From positions 1 through 8,593 of the forward strand of contig JAXDHQ010000188.1 in assembly GCA_034664395.1 (NCBI GenBank): a DNA stretch of 8,593 bases. The letters run 5' to 3'. This DNA comes from JAOPZW01 sp034664395. GTDB lineage: Bacteria; Actinomycetota; Thermoleophilia; Solirubrobacterales; Solirubrobacteraceae. Of this stretch, positions 6,590 to 8,593 are shown one piece after another. The stretch's first letter is position 1; every line of letters starts with the position of its first letter. A program made the translations under genes and the position numbers. A model generated the notes under the pieces. It saw only the letters and a list, made by a program, of their open reading frames with translations, searched no databases and was not told where the DNA came from.

Positions 6590-7783
6590 GTGGCGGACGC
6601 TATGGGCCCGCTCGCCGGCGTGCGGGTCGTGGAGTGCGGCGAGCACGTCAGCGCGCCCTATGCCGCTCGCCTGCTCGGCGACCTCGGCGCGGACGTGGTC
6701 AAGGTGGAGTCGCCCGACGGCGACGGCTCGCGCCGCCACGGCCCGTTCCCGGGGGCGCCCGATCCCGAGGCCAGCGGCCTCTTCCACGCGCTGAACTTCA
6801 ACAAGCGCGGGGTCGTGCTCGACGTGGGCTCGCAGGCCGGCCGGGAGGACCTCCACCGGCTGCTCGCCGACGCCGACGTGTTCCTCACCAACGCCGAGCC
6901 GGCCGCGCGGCGGGCGCTCGGGCTGGATGCGCCGGCGCTGCTGGCGCGCCACCCCGGCCTCGTCGCCGTGGCCGTGACGCCGTGGGGCGACGACGGGCCC
7001 TACGCCGACGCCCGCGGGTGCTCGCTGACCGCGTGCGCGATCTCGGGGGCGAGCTGGGCGATCGGCAGACCCGGCCGGCCGCCGCTGACGCTGCCGTTCG
7101 ACCTCGCCGACTACGTCGCGGGGGCCAACGCGGCCGCCGCCGCGCTCGCGGCCGTGCTCGCCGTCCGCCGCGGGGGGCCCGGCCAGTCGGTCGACGTCGC
7201 GGTGGCCGACGTCATCGCGGCGTTCATCTCGGTCAACTCGCGGATCTACGTGCCGTACGGCCGGCCGTGGGCGCGCGCCGGCCGCCGCGCGTCGGGCTCG
7301 GGCGGCACGTACCCGTACACGATCCTGCCGTGCCGCGACGGCTACGTCGCGCTCATCGGACGCTCGCGGCGCGACTGGCGCAACATCCTCGCCGCGCTCG
7401 GCGACCCGCCCTGGGGGCAGGAGGAGGAGTTCGCCGACCCGCTGCGGATCGCCCGCGAGCGCGCCGACGAGGCCGACGCGCTGCTGACCGCCTGGTTCGC
7501 CACGCGCTCGCGCGCCGAGCTCTTCGCGATCGCCCGCGAGCACGGCCTCGCGCTGGCGCCGATCCGCTCCGTCGCCGAGGTCCTCCAGGAGCCGCAGTTC
7601 CGCGAGCGCGGCCTGTTCGTCGACCCGCTGGAGGTGGGGGAGGCGAGCTTCACGCCGCCGCGCGCGTCCTACGCGTTCTCGGGCAGCGATCTCGGGACCT
7701 CGGTCCGGCCGGCGCCGCGGCTGGGCCAGCACTCCGCCGAGGTGCTCGGCGCGTGCGGGGCCGGCCAGGAGGTCCTGCGATGA
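6590..7783 (+). CDS. Family III CoA-transferase (CaiB/BaiF type), first of a tandem pair
   Basis: Family III CoA-transferases move CoA between carboxylic acids through an aspartyl-CoA intermediate. The 397-residue protein opens with LAGVRVVECGEHVSAPYAAR, then LLGDLGADVVKVE at 28-40 and NFNKRGVVLDV at 69-79, all family marks. D174 in LADYVAG is the likely catalytic aspartate. A later YPYTILPCRDGYVALI segment and EHGLALAPIRSVAEVLQEPQF are also typical of CaiB-like enzymes, and the length is normal. The GTG at 6590 is taken as start, six bases after the aldehyde dehydrogenase stop and ten bases after GAAGGG; the in-frame ATG at 6602 is a fair alternative and would remove four residues. The stop overlaps the next start as ATGA. 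Family is secure. Donor and acceptor acids are not readable; the tandem partner suggests a two-subunit enzyme. Confidence 0.92.
   Translation: MADAMGPLAGVRVVECGEHVSAPYAARLLGDLGADVVKVESPDGDGSRRHGPFPGAPDPEASGLFHALNFNKRGVVLDVGSQAGREDLHRLLADADVFLTNAEPAARRALGLDAPALLARHPGLVAVAVTPWGDDGPYADARGCSLTACAISGASWAIGRPGRPPLTLPFDLADYVAGANAAAAALAAVLAVRRGGPGQSVDVAVADVIAAFISVNSRIYVPYGRPWARAGRRASGSGGTYPYTILPCRDGYVALIGRSRRDWRNILAALGDPPWGQEEEFADPLRIARERADEADALLTAWFATRSRAELFAIAREHGLALAPIRSVAEVLQEPQFRERGLFVDPLEVGEASFTPPRASYAFSGSDLGTSVRPAPRLGQHSAEVLGACGAGQEVLR
7767..7772 (+). promoter_or_regulatory. Ribosome binding site AGGAGG for the second CoA-transferase
   Basis: A perfect AGGAGG lies inside the end of the first CoA-transferase gene, seven bases before the ATG at 7780. 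It is the strongest ribosome binding site in the window and fixes this start. Confidence 0.82.
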
Positions 7784-8593
7784 CGGTCGCCGAGGCCGGC
7801 GCCGGACCGCTCGCGGGCATCCGCGTCGTCGACTTCACCTGGGTCTGGTCGGGACCGATGGTGACCTACACGCTCGCCGACCTCGGCGCCGAGGTCATCA
7901 AGATCGAGCACGCCGGGCGGCTGGACAACGCGCGCCTGCGCGGTCGCCCGCAGCGCGACGGCAAGCCGCTGGAGGGTCCCGAGGAGGAGGTCTCGCTCTA
8001 CTTCCACCAGAACAACCGGGGCAAGCTCAGCTTCGCGGTCGACGTCAAGGCGCCCGCGGGCGCGCAGCTCGTCGCCCGGCTGATCGACGAGGCCGACGTC
8101 GTCATCGACAACCTCTCGGTCGGCGTCCTCGAGCGCATGGGACTCGGATGGGACGAGATCTCCCGGCGCAATCCGCGTGTGACGATGCTGGCGATGTCGG
8201 CGGCCGGCCAGGAGGGCCCGCTGCGCTCGATGAAGGCCTACGCACCGGTCATGACCGGGTTCTCGGGGCTCGAGAGCCTCGTCGGGTACGACGACGACCC
8301 CGTGGTCGGGATGATGACGATCGGGTTCGGCGACCCCAACGCGGCCTCGCACGCGCTCGTGGCGCTGCTCGCCGCGCTCGTCGAGCGCGAGCGCACCGGC
8401 GTCGGGCGCTTCATCGACATGTCCCAGATCGAGGCGGTCGTCACCGTCCTCGCCGAGCCCCTGGCGACGGTCCAGCTCACCGACAGCGAGCCCGACGGCC
8501 GCGCGCTGGCCCATGCGAGCCTCGCGCCGCACGGTCACTACCCGTGCCGCGGGGAGGACCGCTGGATCGCGATCGCGGTCGCCTCCGACGAGG
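7780..8593 (+). CDS. Family III CoA-transferase, second of a tandem pair (3' end outside window)
   Basis: The visible 271 codons encode the N-terminal two thirds of another family III CoA-transferase. The protein opens with LAGIRVVDFTWVWSGPM at 11-27, then LADLGAEVIKIEHAGRLDNAR at 32-52, with the family's large domain continuing through VDVK at 87-90, DNLSVGVLERMGLGWDEI and ERTGVGRFIDMSQIEAVV. D185 in GFGDPNAASHA is the likely catalytic aspartate. The DFTWVWSGP opening and the RLDNAR segment recall subunits of succinyl-CoA:benzylsuccinate CoA-transferase (BbsEF) and similar enzymes, from memory only. It is clearly different in sequence from its upstream neighbour, so the pair is not a recent duplication. 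The start overlaps the preceding stop (ATGA) and has a perfect ribosome binding site. A full protein would need roughly 120-150 more codons to the right. Confidence 0.92.
   Translation, partial: MTVAEAGAGPLAGIRVVDFTWVWSGPMVTYTLADLGAEVIKIEHAGRLDNARLRGRPQRDGKPLEGPEEEVSLYFHQNNRGKLSFAVDVKAPAGAQLVARLIDEADVVIDNLSVGVLERMGLGWDEISRRNPRVTMLAMSAAGQEGPLRSMKAYAPVMTGFSGLESLVGYDDDPVVGMMTIGFGDPNAASHALVALLAALVERERTGVGRFIDMSQIEAVVTVLAEPLATVQLTDSEPDGRALAHASLAPHGHYPCRGEDRWIAIAVASDE

Larger units (their letters stand above)
1..8593 (+). other. Interior of a single long catabolic operon
   Basis: All eight genes point the same way. Junctions are ATGA overlaps at 439-442 and 7780-7783, overlaps of 17 and 14 bases at 1634-1650 and 3312-3325, and gaps of 6, 17 and 6 bases at 4140, 5067 and 6584. 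No promoter, operator or intrinsic terminator could be recognised between genes. Co-transcription is inferred from the layout; both ends of the operon, and any regulator, lie outside the window. Confidence 0.8.

Noticed and set aside
400..8538. Long open frames on the minus strand, several over 290 codons
   Set aside because: They lie opposite motif-bearing + strand genes, are rich in Arg, Ala, Gly and Asp repeats without recognisable domains, and are expected from high third-position GC.

Overview
The window comes from a very GC-rich bacterial chromosome, with strong G/C preference at third codon positions and GTG and TTG in use as likely starts. The gene content and codon style fit a high-GC actinobacterium; the soil order Solirubrobacterales (Thermoleophilia) is a plausible but unproven guess. 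No rRNA, tRNA, CRISPR array, insertion sequence or phage gene is visible. There is no gene-free stretch longer than about 20 bases.

Seven genes lie head to tail on the + strand, with overlaps of 4 to 17 bases or gaps of 6 to 17 bases, so they look like the interior of one polycistronic operon that continues beyond both window ends. In order: (1) the C-terminal part of a flavin reductase of the two-component monooxygenase type (cut by the left edge); (2) a complete RibBA, the bifunctional first enzyme pair of riboflavin synthesis; (3) an ATP-dependent acyl-CoA ligase; (4) a crotonase-family enoyl-CoA hydratase; (5) a CitE/HpcH-type acyl-CoA lyase; (6) an NAD(P)-dependent aldehyde dehydrogenase; (7) and (8 in the feature sense, the seventh gene being cut by the right edge) two different family III CoA-transferases. 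Counting genes strictly, the complete ones are RibBA, ligase, hydratase, lyase, aldehyde dehydrogenase and the first CoA-transferase; the flavin reductase and the second CoA-transferase are partial.

That makes eight genes in total. The simplest reading is a catabolic operon for an organic acid or for the acyl side chain of a larger molecule. The first two genes would supply reduced flavin (and more flavin) to a flavin-dependent monooxygenase expected upstream. The ligase and/or the CoA-transferases would make the CoA thioester, the crotonase would hydrate a 2-enoyl-CoA, the CitE-like enzyme would cleave the beta-hydroxyacyl-CoA product, and the aldehyde dehydrogenase would oxidise a released aldehyde. 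The enzyme classes are well supported by motifs; the substrate and the order of steps are inference.

The points most worth a second look are the embedding of ribBA next to a flavin reductase in a catabolic operon, the combination of ligase, crotonase, CitE-like lyase and aldehyde dehydrogenase, the tandem dissimilar CoA-transferases (reminiscent of two-subunit enzymes such as BbsEF or SmtAB), and a low-complexity C-terminal tail on the ligase whose DNA can form a G-rich hairpin just before the hydratase ribosome binding site.
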